A DNA stretch of 36,843 bases from an uncultured Pelagibacteraceae bacterium. GTDB taxonomy: Bacteria > Pseudomonadota > Alphaproteobacteria > Pelagibacterales > Pelagibacteraceae. The translations under genes and the position numbers were made by a program. Each line of letters starts with the position of its first letter. Within the stretch, counting starts at the first letter, position 1. Of this stretch, positions 1-8,257 are shown piece by piece. The notes under the pieces were generated by a model. The model ran no database searches and was not told where the DNA came from. It was given only the letters and a program-made list of their open reading frames with translations. The stretch spans positions 1 through 36,843 of the forward strand of contig CACFOC010000007.1 in assembly GCA_902567945.1 (NCBI GenBank), read 5' to 3'.

Positions 1-99
1 AGTTAAACCCTGATAATGAGTAACAAAAACTGAACTAGCATTGTTAAAGTTATCCTTCATTTCTTTTATATATGTTTTCTTTTTTTCTTTATTCATCAT
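1..99 (-). CDS. rplJ: 50S ribosomal protein L10, N-terminal part (runs off the left edge)
   Basis: The reverse strand from 99 reads two in-frame ATG codons and then about 31 residues, including the segment SSVFVTHYQGLT. This matches the conserved start of bacterial L10, the stalk-base protein that binds 23S rRNA and carries L7/L12. Either ATG (99 or 96) could be the start. The stop of rplA is at 105, so only 5 nt separate the two genes. There is no room for the L10 leader RNA that many bacteria place before rplJ, and I see no Shine-Dalgarno sequence. Position after rplK-rplA is the classical order, and rplL and rpoB would be expected beyond the edge. Identity rests on a short fragment plus synteny. 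Confidence 0.88.
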   Translation of the reverse strand, partial: MMNKEKKKTYIKEMKDNFNNASSVFVTHYQGLT

Positions 100-104
100 A
101 ATTT

Positions 105-794
105 TTATTTTTCTAATTTTAATTTATATGAAATACCCATGGTAGATGTTAAAAAAGAGGATAATATAAAATTTCCTTTAATATTATTTGGTTTTTCTTT
201 AAGTATTGTATCAACTATGACCTTATAATTTTCTATAATCTTATCATCTGAGAAGCTTTTCTTTCCTATTGATGCTCCTAAATTTCCATCTTTATCAGCT
301 TTGACTTCTATCTGACCTTTTTTTAAAGCTTTAACTATTGAAGCTATATTATTAGTTACTGTACCAAGTTTTGGATTTGGCATTAGTCCTTTTGGTCCGA
401 GTATTTTACCAAGTTTACCCATCTTTGGCATCATGGATGGTGTTGCAACCAATTTATCAAAATTAATTTTACCTAAGGTAATATCGTTTACTAAAGTTTC
501 ATTTCCACATATATCAGCACCATTATCTTTAGCTTCTTTAATTTTACTATCTTCACAGAGAACTGCTATTTTTAATTTTTTTCCATTACCATTCGGTAGA
601 TTTACGGACGTTCTTAAAGAAAGTTCTTCTTTTTTACTTTTAAGGTTTAAATTAAAAGAGACATCGATAGATTCATTAAATTTTGTTGTACAATTAGATT
701 TAATTTTTTTAATAGCTGTATCAATTGACTCAACTTTTTTATCTTTTGAGATAGCTAATAACTTTTTGAATCTTTTTGAAACTTTCTTTTTCAT
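105..794 (-). CDS. rplA: 50S ribosomal protein L1
   Basis: A 229-residue protein, full length for L1. L1 binds 23S rRNA helices H76-H78, forms the mobile L1 stalk that helps release deacylated tRNA, and in many bacteria represses its own mRNA. The L1 signature region is visible near residues 118-150 (ATPSMMPKMGKLGKILGPKG, then LMPNPKLGTV). The gene overlaps rplK by one base (TAATG arrangement at 794-796), so the pair is probably translationally coupled. It lies in the minus-strand secE-nusG-rplK-rplA-rplJ operon. I did not recognise an L1-binding stem-loop near the start of rplK. No oddities other than the very short spacing to rplJ. Confidence 0.97.
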   Translation of the reverse strand: MKKKVSKRFKKLLAISKDKKVESIDTAIKKIKSNCTTKFNESIDVSFNLNLKSKKEELSLRTSVNLPNGNGKKLKIAVLCEDSKIKEAKDNGADICGNETLVNDITLGKINFDKLVATPSMMPKMGKLGKILGPKGLMPNPKLGTVTNNIASIVKALKKGQIEVKADKDGNLGASIGKKSFSDDKIIENYKVIVDTILKEKPNNIKGNFILSSFLTSTMGISYKLKLEK

Positions 795-1225
795 TATTCC
801 TTAACCTCTATTCCCATCGACCTTGCAGAACCACAAATTATTTTAGTAGCTTCTTTTAAATCAAAGGCATTTAGATCTTTCATTTTTTCTTGCGCTATTT
901 TTTCGGCTTGTTTCATTGTAATAGATCCAACTACAACTCTACCAGGTTCATTAGAACCACTTTTTAACTTTGCTGCTTCTTTAATAAAATGTGAAGCTGG
1001 AGGTGATTTAATAATAAAGTCAAATTTTTTATCTTTGTATACAGTAATAACAACTGGAACTGGCTTACCCATAAACGCTTTGGTTTTTTCATTAAATGCT
1101 TTACAAAACTCCATAATATTAATCCCTCGTTGCCCTAAAGCGGGACCAACTGGTGGAGCAGGATTCGCTTGGCCGCCTTTAATTTGTAATTTTACATATC
1201 CAGCTATTTCTTTTTTTTTTGCCAT
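794..1225 (-). CDS. rplK: 50S ribosomal protein L11
   Basis: A 143-residue protein with the normal length and sequence of L11, the GTPase-associated-centre protein that contacts elongation factors and is needed for RelA activation. The N-terminal domain holds [20 protein letters not shown] (about residues 12-31) with the conserved proline-rich switch. The C-terminal RNA-binding domain runs from about residue 70 and includes the segment [20 protein letters not shown]. Start ATG at 1225 lies 9 nt after the nusG stop. The gene overlaps rplA by one base. Standard member of the operon, no anomalies. Confidence 0.97.
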   Translation of the reverse strand: MAKKKEIAGYVKLQIKGGQANPAPPVGPALGQRGINIMEFCKAFNEKTKAFMGKPVPVVITVYKDKKFDFIIKSPPASHFIKEAAKLKSGSNEPGRVVVGSITMKQAEKIAQEKMKDLNAFDLKEATKIICGSARSMGIEVKE

Positions 1226-1234
1226 ATCGTACTT

Positions 1235-1762
1235 TTATGATTTTTCCACTTGGTTATATTCTAATTCGATTGGTGTTGGTCTTCCAAAAATAGAAACTGA
1301 TACTTTCAATCTAGATTTTTCTTCATCAACCTCTTCAACAAGTCCGCTAAATGATGCAAAAGGTCCCTCACAAACCCTTACTTGTTCCCCAATATCAAAA
1401 CTTAATCTTGGTTCAGGAGTTAGAGAGCCTTCTTTAATATTACCCATAATTTTTTCTATTTCTTTATCTCGAACAGCAATTGGTGTACCTGTAGATCCTA
1501 AAAAACCAGTAACTTTTTGAATATTTTTTATTGAATGATATAATTCTTTATCCATTTCCATTTTTACTAGCACATAACTTGGAAAGAATTTTTTTTGTCT
1601 TTGCACTCTTTTTCCTCTTTTAACTTCAGTAACTTGATGCATTGGAACCTCTACTTTTTCTATTTTGTCACTTAATTCACTTTTTTTAGCTTTTTCTCTA
1701 ATAACCTCCGCTACTTTTTGCTCGAAACCTGAAAATGTCTGCACTATATACCAGTTTTTCAT
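1235..1762 (-). CDS. nusG: Transcription termination/antitermination factor NusG
   Basis: A 175-residue NusG, the RNA polymerase-bound factor that suppresses pausing and links polymerase to Rho or to ribosomal protein S10. The N-terminal NGN domain begins MKNWYIVQTFSGFEQKV and includes FFPSYVLVKMEMD near residues 62-74. The C-terminal KOW domain starts near residue 122 (FDIGEQVRVCEGPFASFSG). Length is typical, with no extra inserted domain. It starts one base after the secE stop codon and precedes rplK by 9 nt, the classical secE-nusG-rplK order. Confidence 0.97.
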   Translation of the reverse strand: MKNWYIVQTFSGFEQKVAEVIREKAKKSELSDKIEKVEVPMHQVTEVKRGKRVQRQKKFFPSYVLVKMEMDKELYHSIKNIQKVTGFLGSTGTPIAVRDKEIEKIMGNIKEGSLTPEPRLSFDIGEQVRVCEGPFASFSGLVEEVDEEKSRLKVSVSIFGRPTPIELEYNQVEKS

Positions 1763-1763
1763 A

Positions 1764-1955
1764 TTAAAAGTTAATAGTTAAAATTAAACCTAGTAAGAAT
1801 TTATATATTTGATCTAAAAAAAGAAAAAAAATTGCTGCTATAGTTGCCAATACAAACACCATTAAAGATCCTACAGCCACATCTTTTTTTGTCGGCCAAG
1901 TTACTTTGAAAGCCTCTTGTTTAACACTTTGAACAAATTTTAATGGATTAAACAT
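1764..1955 (-). CDS. secE: Preprotein translocase subunit SecE
   Basis: A 63-residue protein with the short, single-membrane-segment form of SecE used by most bacteria other than enterics. SecE clamps the SecY channel in the inner membrane. The amphipathic N-terminal part carries FVQSVKQEAFKVTWPTKKDV (about residues 7-26) with the conserved Trp-Pro. It is followed by one hydrophobic helix at about residues 29-58. Identity is reinforced by its place between tRNA-Trp and nusG. The 3' end of tRNA-Trp lies 18 nt upstream of the start codon, so the secE mRNA is probably released by tRNA processing. Confidence 0.95.
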   Translation of the reverse strand: MFNPLKFVQSVKQEAFKVTWPTKKDVAVGSLMVFVLATIAAIFFLFLDQIYKFLLGLILTINF

Positions 1956-1973
1956 TTTTTTTTATTTCATTTT

Positions 1974-2049
1974 TGGCAGGAGCGGAGGGAATCGAACCCC
2001 CAACCTCCGGTTTTGGAGACCGGCGCTCTACCAATTGAGCTACACTCCT
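1974..2049 (-). tRNA. trnW: tRNA-Trp (anticodon CCA)
   Basis: On the reverse strand a full cloverleaf runs from AGGAGTG at 2049 to an encoded CCA at 1974. The 7-bp acceptor stem closes with CGCTCCT. The anticodon stem CCGGT/ACCGG holds the loop CTCCAAA with anticodon CCA. The T arm carries TTCGATT. It sits 6 nt after the tuf stop and before secE, a widely conserved location. Assigned by hand; no covariance-model score is available. Confidence 0.97.
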
Positions 2050-2055
2050 AGTAGC

Positions 2056-3249
<1,194 letters not shown>

Positions 3250-3286
3250 TTTTTTTTCCTCTTTATATAATCCTTTTTTTTTGTTT

Positions 3287-3360
3287 TGGAGCGGATGAGG
3301 AGAATCGAACTCCTAGCATCAGATTGGAAATCTGAGGTATTACCATTATACGACACCCGC
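3287..3360 (-). tRNA. trnG: tRNA-Gly (anticodon TCC)
   Basis: Reverse-strand cloverleaf from GCGGGTG at 3360 to an encoded CCA at 3287-3289. The anticodon stem CAGAT/ATCTG encloses the loop TTTCCAA with anticodon TCC. The T arm has TTCGATT. The acceptor stem pairs with one G-T wobble. It lies between tRNA-Tyr and tuf in the same transcript. Confidence 0.96.
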
Positions 3361-3408
3361 AAATCCAACACATCACACTCTTTGTTTTATTTAGAAACTT
3401 TATTGTAA

Positions 3409-3495
<87 letters not shown>

Positions 3496-3545
3496 AATCG
3501 TTTAGGGGTTACCGTTAATCACAATAAAGCCCTTAATAGTTCGTT

Positions 3546-3574
3546 TTTATAAGCATCTTCTTACATAAATGCAA
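3546..3574 (-). promoter_or_regulatory. Candidate sigma70 promoter of the tRNA-Tyr/tuf/ribosomal protein operon
   Basis: Reading the reverse strand, TTGCAT (3574-3569) and TATAAA (3551-3546) are separated by exactly 17 nt. A start about 7 nt downstream would precede mature tRNA-Tyr by around 45 nt. The -10 matches five of six consensus bases, the -35 only three. No other minus-strand candidate in 3496-3627 looked better. This is inference from pattern only. Confidence 0.45.
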
Positions 3575-3627
3575 TAAATGATTTTGCTAACTATTATGCT
3601 ATTAATCTTGGTAAATTGATAAAAAAC

Positions 3628-4377
3628 ATGAAAAAAACTACTTTTTTAATAGCTGGAAAACACCCTGTAACAGAAGCTATAAAAAATCCTAAGAGAAATG
3701 TACTCAAAGTACTATTAACTGAAGATTCTAAGAAAACAATTAATAAGGAAAATCAAGACAAAGAACTACTTAAAAATATTAAAATTTACTATAAAACAAA
3801 AAAAGAATTAGACCGATTGTGTTCTAAAGAACAAATATCACATCAAGGTTTAATAGCTGAAGTAGAACATCTAGATGAAATAAAGATAAAAGACTTTTTA
3901 GAACTTAATGAAAAAAAAAACAATTTAACATTTGTTGCCCTAGAAGAAGTTACTGACCCAAGAAATATAGGCTCGATAATTAGGAGTGCAGCTGCTTTTA
4001 ATATAGATGGAATAATAGTTAAAGAAAGATCATTTCCTAGCGAAAGTAAAATTTTATTCAAAAGTGCTAGTGGATGTGTAGAGCATATAAATATCTTTGA
4101 AGTTTCAAATATTAGTACAACTTTGAAGTATATGAAGTCAAAAAATTTTTGGGTATGTGGTTTTGATAATAAGGGGGAAAAGGACTTTACAGAGCATGAT
4201 TGGAATGGACGCAATGTATTGTTATTTGGTTCTGAGGGATATGGGTTAAAATATCAAACATTGAAAAATTCTGATTTCTTATTAAAAATTAACATTAACA
4301 AAAGAGTAGAAAGTCTTAATATTTCTAATTCTGCTTCTCTAGTATTCCATTATATTAATAAATTAAAAAAAAAATAA
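3628..4377 (+). CDS. rlmB: 23S rRNA (guanosine-2'-O-)-methyltransferase, RlmB/TrmH (SpoU) family
   Basis: A SPOUT-class methyltransferase of 249 residues from ATG 3628. A TTG 12 nt upstream is in frame but adds nothing conserved. The short N-terminal substrate-binding domain begins FLIAGKHPVTEAI. The SpoU catalytic domain shows the three usual motifs: EEVTDPRNIGSIIRSA (about residue 109), LFGSEGYGL (about 197) and the knot segment SLNISNSASLVF near the C-terminus. RlmB methylates G2251 in the P-loop of 23S rRNA. A tRNA-modifying paralogue such as TrmH is possible, but the extra N-terminal domain favours RlmB. Isolated between the tRNA-Tyr promoter region and tRNA-Thr. Confidence 0.88.
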   Translation: MKKTTFLIAGKHPVTEAIKNPKRNVLKVLLTEDSKKTINKENQDKELLKNIKIYYKTKKELDRLCSKEQISHQGLIAEVEHLDEIKIKDFLELNEKKNNLTFVALEEVTDPRNIGSIIRSAAAFNIDGIIVKERSFPSESKILFKSASGCVEHINIFEVSNISTTLKYMKSKNFWVCGFDNKGEKDFTEHDWNGRNVLLFGSEGYGLKYQTLKNSDFLLKININKRVESLNISNSASLVFHYINKLKKK

Positions 4378-4420
4378 ATTTCTATTGATTTATACAAACT
4401 TTAATATAAAAAGTTCACGA

Positions 4421-4496
4421 GCCCCTATAGCTCAATTGGTAGAGCAACTGATTTGTAATCAGTAGGTTCGCGGTTCGAGTCCGTGTGGGGGCACCA
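4421..4496 (+). tRNA. trnT: tRNA-Thr (anticodon TGT)
   Basis: Cloverleaf on the plus strand from GCCCCTA at 4421 to an encoded CCA at 4494-4496. The anticodon stem CTGAT/ATCAG holds the loop TTGTA with anticodon TGT. The T arm is GTTCGAGTC. A TATAAA at 4405-4410, 10 nt before the mature 5' end, could be its -10 box, but no convincing -35 sits at the right distance. Confidence 0.96.
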
Positions 4497-4526
4497 GAGA
4501 TATAAGTTTTATAATATAATTTGTTC

Positions 4527-5303
4527 TTAACTAGTTTGCTTTCTAAGCTGTTCAATTTTTATCTTTTTTTCTAAACTATTATTTGAATCATAAAGTAATC
4601 TAAAAGATATTTTTTTTTCTATCTTTATATTAATTCTTTTAATATTTCTGATTTCTTTATTATCGGCAACGGCACTTACAGGTCGTTTCTTTGTATTTAA
4701 ATTTTTAATTTTTATTATCGAAGATTCGTGAATGATTTTTCCTCTCCATCTTCTAGGTCTAAACGGACTTATGGGTGTAATTGCAAGTTTTTTTGAGTTT
4801 AAAGATAATATAGGACCATGAACAGATAAATTATAAGCTGTGCTTCCTGCTGGTGTCGAAATCAATACTCCATCTGAAACTAGTTTTTTAATTAAGATTT
4901 TATTTCCATTAATAATTTCTAATGAAGCTGTTTGTCTACTTTGCCTAAGCAAAGAAACTTCATTAATAGCAATACATGAAAACTTTTTATTATTTCGAGT
5001 AATAGCTTTAATTATTAAAGGGTAAATTATTACTTGTTTAGATCTTGAAATATATTTATCAATATTTTTAATTTTAAATTTATTCATTAAAAAACCAAAT
5101 GTCCCTCGATTCATTCCATAAAAAGGTTTACGAAATTTTTGATACTTTTTTAGACTTGTAAGCATAAAACCATCTCCACCTAATATTACTATTACATCAC
5201 AAGACCGTGGAGTATAATTTTTATATTTATTTAAGATTATTTTTTTAATTAACTTATTTTTATTATTTTTATCAATAACGAAATATATCTTTTTAGCTTT
5301 CAT
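4527..5303 (-). CDS. nadK: NAD kinase
   Basis: A 258-residue NAD kinase, which phosphorylates NAD to NADP in the cytoplasm. Visible motifs are VIVILGGDGFML (GGDG, about residue 39), the NxRGTFGFLMN segment at about 70-80, the NE of the substrate site in AINEVSLLRQ, and the glycine-rich SDGVLISTPAGSTAYNLS (about 140-157). The open frame extends upstream to 5387, but that extension is the tRNA-Leu gene read in translation. The real start is ATG 5303. This ATG lies only 4 nt after the encoded CCA of tRNA-Leu, so no ribosome binding site outside the tRNA is possible. Length is slightly short but normal for alphaproteobacteria. Confidence 0.93.
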   Translation of the reverse strand: MKAKKIYFVIDKNNKNKLIKKIILNKYKNYTPRSCDVIVILGGDGFMLTSLKKYQKFRKPFYGMNRGTFGFLMNKFKIKNIDKYISRSKQVIIYPLIIKAITRNNKKFSCIAINEVSLLRQSRQTASLEIINGNKILIKKLVSDGVLISTPAGSTAYNLSVHGPILSLNSKKLAITPISPFRPRRWRGKIIHESSIIKIKNLNTKKRPVSAVADNKEIRNIKRINIKIEKKISFRLLYDSNNSLEKKIKIEQLRKQTS

Positions 5304-5307
5304 AACT

Positions 5308-5393
5308 TGGTGCCCTCGGCCAGACTCGAACTGGCACTCCCTAATGGGCAAGGATTTTAAGTCCTTTGTGTCTACCAATTTCACCACGAGGGC
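5308..5393 (-). tRNA. trnL: tRNA-Leu (anticodon TAA)
   Basis: Reverse-strand class II tRNA of 86 nt from GCCCTCG at 5393 to an encoded CCA at 5308-5310. The anticodon stem AGGAC/ATCCT (one C-A position at its base) holds the loop TTAAA with anticodon TAA. A long variable arm with TGCCCATTAGGGAG and T loop TTCGAGT follow. It is immediately upstream of nadK on the same strand and must share its transcript unless nadK has a promoter inside the tRNA. Confidence 0.95.
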
Positions 5394-5448
5394 ATTACTA
5401 TTCCTTAAAATAGCCTTTTTTAATTTATAACACCACTTAAGTAAATTA

Positions 5449-5454
5449 TATAAT
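5449..5454 (+). promoter_or_regulatory. Perfect -10 box six bases before the glycosyltransferase start
   Basis: TATAAT at 5449-5454 is followed by six bases and then ATG 5461. Transcription normally starts about seven bases after the -10 box, which would be the A of the ATG and so give a leaderless mRNA. The -35 region is weak (TTATAA at 5425-5430, 18-nt spacer). The same geometry occurs at 7539 and 35270. Confidence 0.45.
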
Positions 5455-5460
5455 TAATAA

Positions 5461-6408
5461 ATGACAAAAAAACTACTCATATATAATTCTGGAGGAGGAA
5501 TTGGAGACGCTATACAATTGTTTTCATTAATTTTGTCTTTAGAAAATCTTTTTAAAAATTCTGAAATCTACTACCTTGGAGCCCATGAAAACCACTATTT
5601 AGGAAAATTGAAAGAATATAATATTAATGTCAAAACCTTAGACTTGGGTTTAAAATACTTTGGTTTTAGATGGTGGCATTTATTTTTTGTAAAAAAAAAT
5701 TTGTCAAAACTAAAATTAGATCAATTTGACATAATTGTAGACTGTCAATCAAAATTAAGAAATACTATTATTTTAAAACAGATTCCTAATAAAGCATTTT
5801 ATTCGTCTACTTTTAATAATATCTTTTGTTCTGGCTTAAAGCAAACGTCTGAGGAATTTAAGACTAATTTAAAAAAAATTGATTACGATATAAAAAAAAT
5901 ACCAAAAAAGTATTTCGATGAAGCTGCAAGATTGCTACCTAATAATAATTATATTGGTTTTTCTTTAACTCAAGGTAATGTTTATAGGAAAAAAGAATGG
6001 CCTTTAAATAAAGTAATAAAACTGTCAGAAGAATTAGTTAAAAATAATAAAATTCCTGTTTTTTTACTTGAAAAGAAATATCTCGAACTTAAAAATAAAA
6101 TTAAAAATTCAATTCCATCTGCACTATTTCCTGAGCATGAAACTTCTCTTGACTCTCCTGCTTTAGTAACATGTCTTGGTGAAAGAATGGATCTAATCAT
6201 AACAATAGATAATGGCATCATGCACATGCTCTCGCTGAGTAAAGTTCCTATAATCTCTTTATTTGGCCCAACTGATCCATTGAAATTCGCACCACGACAT
6301 AAAAATTCTAAAGTTTTAGATAGTAAAAAAATTTATAATTCAAAAAATGTATCTGATATTACCGTTGAAGATGTGCTACTGGCTGCAAAGCAATTTGTAA
6401 ACTTTTAA
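5461..6408 (+). CDS. Glycosyltransferase family 9 (heptosyltransferase-like)
   Basis: A 315-residue GT-B glycosyltransferase of the family that includes ADP-heptose:LPS heptosyltransferases. The N-terminal Rossmann domain begins KLLIYNSGGGIGDAIQ with the family's GxGD motif at about residues 11-16. The C-terminal nucleotide-sugar domain has IGFSLTQG at about 171 and the diagnostic TIDNGIMHMLSLSKVPIISL followed by FGPTDP near 262-287. It probably adds a sugar to lipopolysaccharide core or another surface glycan at the inner face of the inner membrane. Exact donor and acceptor cannot be told. No other LPS gene is nearby. Its 3' end overlaps the opposing cyclotransferase gene by 50 bp. Confidence 0.83.
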   Translation: MTKKLLIYNSGGGIGDAIQLFSLILSLENLFKNSEIYYLGAHENHYLGKLKEYNINVKTLDLGLKYFGFRWWHLFFVKKNLSKLKLDQFDIIVDCQSKLRNTIILKQIPNKAFYSSTFNNIFCSGLKQTSEEFKTNLKKIDYDIKKIPKKYFDEAARLLPNNNYIGFSLTQGNVYRKKEWPLNKVIKLSEELVKNNKIPVFLLEKKYLELKNKIKNSIPSALFPEHETSLDSPALVTCLGERMDLIITIDNGIMHMLSLSKVPIISLFGPTDPLKFAPRHKNSKVLDSKKIYNSKNVSDITVEDVLLAAKQFVNF

Positions 6409-6781
6409 TGTTAAGTTTACAATCTTTGTAACCCTGCTTAACAATATTAAGGTAACGCTCGGTTGGTGGAACTAATTTTGTTTTTCTTACCATTGTATAA
6501 GTCATAACTTTATTTCCTCTATAACTAAAATATATTTTCTTATACAAAGTTGGATATTCTTCATAAATATCTAATCTTTTTTCTGCACACTTAGAAATCA
6601 CGTAAAGCGCACCATAAACTTTTTTTCCTGTCTTTTTCTCAATATCGCAAGCTCCATATTTGCTCCTGAAAGTCAATTGGTATCCATTCAGAATATGTTT
6701 TTTAATATAACGACACTTTGGGCATCTTCTTTTCATTTGCGCGTGGTGTAAATTGCTACCGTAAGCAAAATAATACTGCAT
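6359..6781 (-). CDS. Gamma-glutamylcyclotransferase / AIG2-like protein
   Basis: A 140-residue protein of the AIG2/GGCT fold. The N-terminal YFAYGSNLHHAQMKRRCP (residues 3-20) is the hallmark YGSNL substrate loop. KVYGALYVIS follows at about 53, and DIYEEYPTLY at about 71-80 supplies a candidate catalytic glutamate. Family members open gamma-glutamyl or glutathione-derived peptides to 5-oxoproline, but many bacterial members are uncharacterised. The gene starts 2 nt after the CinA-like gene stops, so they are one operon. The last 50 bp overlap the convergent glycosyltransferase gene, so the C-terminal residues are constrained by two frames. Confidence 0.8.
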   Translation of the reverse strand: MQYYFAYGSNLHHAQMKRRCPKCRYIKKHILNGYQLTFRSKYGACDIEKKTGKKVYGALYVISKCAEKRLDIYEEYPTLYKKIYFSYRGNKVMTYTMVRKTKLVPPTERYLNIVKQGYKDCKLNIKSLQIALQPVAHLQR

Positions 6782-6783
6782 AA

Positions 6784-7539
6784 TTATCTTTTTCCTATAA
6801 TATCTATTTTTTTATTTTTAAGAAAACTTACAATTTCTTTATAACAGTCGTCAATTTTTTTTTTATCAGAAGATCTAATTACTATGGAAACACCGATCTT
6901 TCCTAGTCGAAAAAATGGATAGCTGCCTATATCAACTGTCTTAAATTTACGCTGAACATATTCAAGTGATTTTGCTATTTCACTTTCTACAGTATTTACG
7001 CTTATCGTCTTACTTAAAATTTTTTTCCCACCTTTAATTTTATTTTTTAAACCTCCAAGCATTGATTTTAGAATTGAAGGAACTCCAGGTAAGCAATAAA
7101 CATTATCTAAGATAAACCCAGGTGCTCCACTTGATGGGTTCAAAATCAAAGAAGCTTTTGTTGGCATCATGGCCATTTTTTTTCTTCCAGGACTAAATTT
7201 TTCTTTACCATAATATTTTTCTAAGATTGCATAGGCTTCTTTATGATATCCATATTTCATATTAAATGCTTTCGCTATTGATTGTGAGGTTATATCATCG
7301 TGCGTGGGACCAATTCCTCCAGTAGTAAATACATATTTAAATTTTTTTCTTACTTCATTTATTGTTCTTATTATTGAATTTTCTATATCAGGAATCACTC
7401 TAACTTCTTCAAGTTGTACTCCAAGTTCATTTAACCAAAGAGATATAGACACGACATTGACATCTTGAGTTCTTCCTGACAAAATTTCATTGCCTATTAT
7501 AATAATTGCAGCATTTACTTTTTCTTTAGTTTTCTTCAT
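6784..7539 (-). CDS. CinA N-terminal (molybdopterin-binding-like) domain protein
   Basis: A 251-residue protein equal to the N-terminal half of CinA, the MoCF-biosynthesis-like fold. Motifs are IIIIGNEILSGRTQDVN at about 13-29, FTTGGIGPTHDDITSQSIA at about 70-90, and SSGAPGFILDNVYCLPGVP at about 135-153. In CinA this domain has ADP-ribose/NMN-related pyrophosphatase activity, while a separate C-terminal domain deamidates NMN. That C-terminal domain is absent here. Stand-alone versions are common in alphaproteobacteria. The ATG at 7539 sits six bases after a perfect TATAAT on the minus strand. The gene diverges from sfsA with 22 nt between starts. Confidence 0.85.
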   Translation of the reverse strand: MKKTKEKVNAAIIIIGNEILSGRTQDVNVVSISLWLNELGVQLEEVRVIPDIENSIIRTINEVRKKFKYVFTTGGIGPTHDDITSQSIAKAFNMKYGYHKEAYAILEKYYGKEKFSPGRKKMAMMPTKASLILNPSSGAPGFILDNVYCLPGVPSILKSMLGGLKNKIKGGKKILSKTISVNTVESEIAKSLEYVQRKFKTVDIGSYPFFRLGKIGVSIVIRSSDKKKIDDCYKEIVSFLKNKKIDIIGKR

Positions 7540-7545
7540 ATTAAA

Positions 7546-7573
7546 ATTATATTTATTTCAAATGAAATTTAAA
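7546..7573 (-). promoter_or_regulatory. Candidate promoter of the cinA-like gene, overlapping an sfsA -10 candidate
   Basis: Reading the minus strand, TTTAAA (7573-7568), a 16-nt spacer and TATAAT (7551-7546) are followed by six bases and the ATG at 7539, which predicts a leaderless start. On the plus strand TATATT at 7548-7553 is a plausible -10 for sfsA, leaving eight bases to its ATG at 7562. The two -10 boxes share four base pairs, so polymerase could not occupy both at once. Confidence 0.42.
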
Positions 7574-8257
7574 AAGAAATTATTACAGGGATCTTTAATA
7601 AAAAGATATAAGAGATTTTTCGCAGATATAAAATATCAAAATAAAACAATAACCGCGCATTGTCCCAACTCTGGATCTATGATGGGTCTGACAAACTCTG
7701 GTAGTAAAGCTTGGTTTTCTCAAGTTGATAACCCTAAGAGAAAATTAAAATATACTCTTCAAATAGTTGAGAAAAATAATAAACAAATAGGTATTAATAC
7801 ACATTTAACTAACAAAATAGTTTTAGAGGCTTTGAACAAAAAAAAAATAAAAAGTTTGAGTAAGTTTAATGACATAAAAACTGAAGTAAAATTTTCAGAT
7901 AACACAAGATTTGATTTTTTACTCTCAAATAATAAGGAAAAGTGTTTTTTAGAAGTAAAAAATGTAACTCTAGTAAGACAAAATTATATAGCTGAGTTTC
8001 CTGATGCTATTACATCTCGAGGCACTAAACATTTAAAAGAATTAATAAAAGCAAAAACCAAAGGATACAAAAGTTGTATTTTATATATTATTCAGAGAGA
8101 AGATTGTAAATCCTTTAAAATTGCTAAAGATATAGATGAAAAATATAAAAATGCATTTGATGAAGCTCTAAAAAAAGGTGTTAAAATACTTTGTTACGAT
8201 TGTAAATTGAGCAACGAAGAGATAAAACTTAATAAAGAAATTTACTATGAGTCTTGA
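7562..8257 (+). CDS. sfsA: SfsA family DNA/RNA nuclease-like protein
   Basis: A 231-residue SfsA homologue starting at ATG 7562; the longer open frame upstream reads antisense to the cinA-like gene. SfsA was named for sugar fermentation stimulation and combines an N-terminal OB-like nucleic-acid binding part with a PD-(D/E)xK-like nuclease fold. Seen here are LIKRYKRFFADI at about 12, HCPNSGSMMGL at about 35-45, and a candidate active site D-x7-E-x-K in FDFLLSNNKEKCFLEVKN (about 118-135). EFPDAITSRGTKHLKEL follows at about 145. The last 11 nt overlap the methionine aminopeptidase start, making a coupled pair. Confidence 0.9.
   Translation: MKFKKKLLQGSLIKRYKRFFADIKYQNKTITAHCPNSGSMMGLTNSGSKAWFSQVDNPKRKLKYTLQIVEKNNKQIGINTHLTNKIVLEALNKKKIKSLSKFNDIKTEVKFSDNTRFDFLLSNNKEKCFLEVKNVTLVRQNYIAEFPDAITSRGTKHLKELIKAKTKGYKSCILYIIQREDCKSFKIAKDIDEKYKNAFDEALKKGVKILCYDCKLSNEEIKLNKEIYYES

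Noticed and set aside
433-804. Long open frame antisense to rplA
   Set aside because: Shadow of a highly conserved ribosomal gene; no recognisable protein. The same applies to antisense or out-of-frame frames over rplK, tuf, cimA, cysS, glmS, aroG, tauE and MFS.
5304-5387. N-terminal extension of NAD kinase in the open frame
   Set aside because: These codons are the tRNA-Leu gene read as protein; conserved NAD kinase sequence begins after ATG 5303.
7490-7561. Hydrophobic 24-residue N-terminal extension of SfsA resembling a signal sequence
   Set aside because: It is antisense to the start of the cinA-like gene, and SfsA homologues begin near MKFKKKLLQG.
8247-8257. TGA read as tryptophan (altered genetic code)
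   Set aside because: TGA ends sfsA inside a normal 11-nt overlap, tryptophans in the proteins are TGG, and the only tRNA-Trp seen has anticodon CCA.
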